Of a stretch of 7,757 bases of DNA, positions 5,821 to 7,757 are shown piece by piece (positions within the stretch are counted from its first letter, which is position 1; every line of letters starts with the position of its first letter). Source of the DNA: Burkholderiales bacterium (lineage in GTDB: Bacteria; Pseudomonadota; Gammaproteobacteria; Burkholderiales; SG8-39); contig JADGRR010000121.1 of the NCBI GenBank assembly GCA_017880745.1, forward strand, positions 1 through 7,757, written 5' to 3'. The translations under genes were made by a program, and so were the position numbers. The notes beneath the pieces were generated by a model. The model was not told the origin of the DNA. It searched no databases and was given only the letters and a program-made list of their open reading frames with translations.

Positions 5821-6240
5821 CTACGGTTTCGCCGCACCCGACTGTGCCTTCGCCAGTTTTGCCTTGAGTCTTTGCGCGGTCTTCTCGATCCCGACAATGA
5901 ACCGGTTGTGCTTGCCGCGCGCGACTTCCTCGACCGCATCGCGAGCGGTGAAGTCGAAGGACACGGCGCCGCCATTCACCTCGGTGAGGGTGACGGTAAT
6001 TTCCACCCACATGCCCATCAGGGTGGCGCCGACGTGATCGAGTTCGACCCGGGTGCCAACGGAGTCCTTGCCCGGTTCGGTGTGTTGGAGCAGCAGATCG
6101 CGGCAGGCCATCTCGATGTCGTACAGAAGGTTGGGGGTCGAATAGACCCGACAGTCGTCGCCCATGAAGCTGATGGTGCGATCGCGGTCGATTTCAACCC
6201 GTCGGGTGGCGGAGAGGCCGGCTTTAAGGGATTCGCTCAT
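5821..6240 (-). CDS. Hotdog-fold acyl-CoA thioesterase, FlK-like family
   Basis: The 139-residue protein has the size and layout of the FlK (fluoroacetyl-CoA thioesterase) family: a single hotdog domain that hydrolyses an acyl-CoA to acid and CoA in the cytosol. The FlK catalytic residues, from memory Thr42, Glu50 and His76, have counterparts Thr35 (YSTPNLLYDIE), Glu43 (IEMACRDLL) and His69 (ELDHVGATLMG). The constant offset of seven means the spacing is identical. Gly62 in SVGTRVEL also fits. Phe36 of FlK, part of its substrate gate, has no Phe counterpart here (Asp29), so fluoroacetyl-CoA is unlikely and an aryl- or acyl-CoA from the neighbouring pathway is more plausible. The ATG at 6240 follows GAGGA six bases upstream. 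The gene is 50 bases after the synthetase subunit stop, so probably co-transcribed with it. Its last residues are Lys/Ala-rich, and the final Lys-Pro-stop forms part of the 12-bp inverted repeat. Confidence 0.82.
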   Translation of the reverse strand: MSESLKAGLSATRRVEIDRDRTISFMGDDCRVYSTPNLLYDIEMACRDLLLQHTEPGKDSVGTRVELDHVGATLMGMWVEITVTLTEVNGGAVSFDFTARDAVEEVARGKHNRFIVGIEKTAQRLKAKLAKAQSGAAKP

Positions 6241-6290
6241 TTTAGTCCTCGAGTGTTGTATAGGTGCGACGGCGGTAAAACGTATTCAAA

Positions 6291-7757
6291 TCACCGGCGG
6301 CCTCTGAGGGCGTCGGCGTAGAGCCGCGCCTCGATGTAGCGCACCAGAGCCCGGGTGCCGCGCGCGGAGTTGCGAAACACGCAGACACCCTGATCCATCA
6401 GGCCGGCGCACATCGCGTCATAGAGTTTCCCGCCGTCCACGATCCCGACGATCGGCTTGTCGTTGCGATTTACGATCGGCGGCATCAGATGCACGGTGCT
6501 CTTCGGGTCCTTGATATCGTGGCCGGGCCGCAGCTTGCTCTCTTCGAGCGCGCGCACCGACGGAGCGGTCGGGTCGAGGCCGACCACGACCGCGTCGATA
6601 TTCGGATCCTGGAGGAAGGCCTCGGTGATCTGCAGATGGGCCTCGTCGTCTGCGCCGGGATTGATGTCGATGGGGTTTCTTACTTCCACCAGCGCGTCCA
6701 GTTTCTTCGCCACCAGGATCTCTTCCAGGCGCTTGACTGTGCCCGGTTCCAGCGCGCCCATCTGCATCGAGAAATTGTCCGACTCGATGGAGTCCGCCAT
6801 GCCCACCGCCTCGAAACCTGCGCCGCTGATGGCGCCCAGGCGCCTGCCGTGGATTTTCTTCCTGTGCAGGGCTCCGGCGATGTAGAACAGATCGTCGAAC
6901 GCGCTGAAATCGTCGGCTACGATCGCTCCCGCCTGGCGCACCACCGATTCGAACAGCGTCGGTCCACCGGCGATGGACGCGGTATGGCCCATGACGCCGC
7001 CAATGCCGGGGGCGGTCTTGCCCGATTTGTAGACCACGACCTGCTTGCCGTTCAACACCGCTTTGCGCACGGCCTTGGCGAAGTCGAGCCCGTCCAGGTC
7101 CTTGAATCCCTCGACATAGATGCCGATGGTTTCGATCTCCGGCCGCTCGCAAAAGTAGTTCAGCATGTCGCCGTGAGTGAGATCCGTCTGGTTGCCCAAG
7201 GCCAGCATGTAGCGCGGATCAAGCCACGGGTTCTGACTCAGGCGAGTGATCATGAATGCCCCGCTCTGGCTCAGCATGACGGAATTTCTTTCCGCTTTCT
7301 TCTGCGGCTTCGGCAGCCGCTCCAGCGGAATGAACCAGGAATCGTACGAGCCGGGATGCGAGACCACGCCCAGGCAATTGGCGCCGAGAAAAATCGGGCC
7401 GCCGCCTTCCTTGCCGTGGGCGGCGTTGATCCTGTCCGCCAATGCTGCGGCGGGTTCCCTGCTCTTTTTCGTTTCGCCCAGACTGCCGGGAATCAGCATG
7501 ACCGATTCCACCGCGTCGGTTGCGATGATTTCATCCACGAGGTCGTAGACGGCACTGGCGGCTACCGCGACGATCAGGAGATCGAGCTTCCCGTCCAGCG
7601 ACCTCAGGTTTTCTGCGCACCTGACGCCATCGATCTCCTTCTCCCCCGGACGAATGATGGTCATCCGCTCCTTGCTGTACCCGCTGCCCATCAGGTTGCG
7701 CAGGATAATGCGGCCGAAATTCATACTGCTGGCCGAGACCCCGATGATGCCGATCGA
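6291..7757 (-). CDS. NDP-forming acyl-CoA synthetase, alpha-type (CoA-binding and ligase-CoA domains; N-terminus outside window)
   Basis: The frame is open to the right window edge (488 visible residues), and the visible start SIGIIGVSASSMNFG is the tail of a CoA-binding Rossmann domain, so the true start lies further upstream and the ATG at 7724 is internal. Order of parts: CoA-binding domain to about residue 135, with GANCLGVVSHPG near 125-136; a succinyl-CoA-ligase-like domain with SQSGA near 163 and ALGNQTDL near 186; and the phospho-transfer histidine region GVMGHTASIAGG with His258. A third domain has RNPIDINPGADDEAHLQITEAFLQD. Such enzymes interconvert acyl-CoA plus ADP and phosphate with free acid, CoA and ATP through a phosphohistidine. 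The protein stops where the alpha part ends, without the ATP-grasp (beta) half found in fused bacterial versions. That half may be encoded beyond the right edge. The acyl substrate is unknown. The thioesterase gene follows after 50 bases. Confidence 0.85.
   Translation of the reverse strand, partial: SIGIIGVSASSMNFGRIILRNLMGSGYSKERMTIIRPGEKEIDGVRCAENLRSLDGKLDLLIVAVAASAVYDLVDEIIATDAVESVMLIPGSLGETKKSREPAAALADRINAAHGKEGGGPIFLGANCLGVVSHPGSYDSWFIPLERLPKPQKKAERNSVMLSQSGAFMITRLSQNPWLDPRYMLALGNQTDLTHGDMLNYFCERPEIETIGIYVEGFKDLDGLDFAKAVRKAVLNGKQVVVYKSGKTAPGIGGVMGHTASIAGGPTLFESVVRQAGAIVADDFSAFDDLFYIAGALHRKKIHGRRLGAISGAGFEAVGMADSIESDNFSMQMGALEPGTVKRLEEILVAKKLDALVEVRNPIDINPGADDEAHLQITEAFLQDPNIDAVVVGLDPTAPSVRALEESKLRPGHDIKDPKSTVHLMPPIVNRNDKPIVGIVDGGKLYDAMCAGLMDQGVCVFRNSARGTRALVRYIEARLYADALRGRR

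Larger units (their letters stand above)
5503..5831. repeat. Perfect 12-bp inverted repeats bounding the hairpin-rich gap
   Basis: CGAAACCGTAGT at 5503-5514 and its exact reverse complement ACTACGGTTTCG at 5820-5831 face each other 305 bases apart. The right copy includes the last two codons (Lys-Pro) and the TAG stop of the thioesterase. The left copy lies in the possible promoter region of the ligase. They could be ends of a small inserted element or the trace of a duplication and inversion. I saw no flanking target-site duplication. Confidence 0.5.

Noticed and set aside
5523..5867. A 114-codon plus-strand frame in the hairpin-rich gap, and a minus-strand 170-codon frame at 5498-6010
   Set aside because: Both cross several perfect inverted repeats and run into the thioesterase gene in another frame. 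Neither has a good ribosome site or a recognisable domain.

Overview
The window looks like a piece of the chromosome of a GC-rich proteobacterium, most likely a betaproteobacterium. The basis is high GC with strong third-position bias, a phenylacetate-CoA ligase very close to proteobacterial PaaK, a LigJ-type 4-oxalomesaconate hydratase, and a REP-like palindrome of the Pseudomonas type. The taxonomic call is inference. There are no rRNA or tRNA genes, no CRISPR array, no transposase and no phage gene.

Layout from left to right. At 1-504 (minus) lies the N-terminal part of a lipoprotein solute-binding protein cut by the window edge. It is divergent from a complete hemolysin III/PAQR-type membrane protein at 629-1246 (plus). 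A 98-base convergent gap (1247-1344) carries a REP-like palindrome and two GC-rich hairpins. Everything from 1345 to the right edge is on the minus strand. Read in the direction of transcription, right to left, it is: the alpha-type part of an NDP-forming acyl-CoA synthetase (7757-6291, N-terminus missing); a FlK-like hotdog thioesterase (6240-5821); a 353-base hairpin-rich gap with 12-bp inverted repeats at its ends; a PaaK-type ligase (5467-4076); a LigJ-type amidohydrolase-fold hydratase (4052-3018); a 134-base gap with a strong palindrome; a hemerythrin-domain protein (2883-2383); and a tandem-GNAT acetyltransferase (2370-1345).

How the genes may work together. The four right-hand minus-strand genes fit a catabolic module for aromatic or other organic acids that handles CoA thioesters: activation by PaaK, hydrolysis by the thioesterase, CoA-ester/nucleotide conversion by the NDP-forming synthetase subunit, and hydration of a ring-cleavage product by the LigJ-like enzyme. 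No ring hydroxylase, dioxygenase, transporter or regulator lies inside the window, so the substrate cannot be read from this piece. The hemerythrin and tandem-GNAT genes form a separate two-gene unit (12-base spacing) behind its own possible operator.

I found no convincing new defence or mobile system. The stretches most worth checking are the hairpin-rich gap at 5468-5820 with its perfect inverted repeat, the 24-base palindrome before the hemerythrin gene, the duplicated GNAT protein, and the catabolic cluster with its unassigned substrate.
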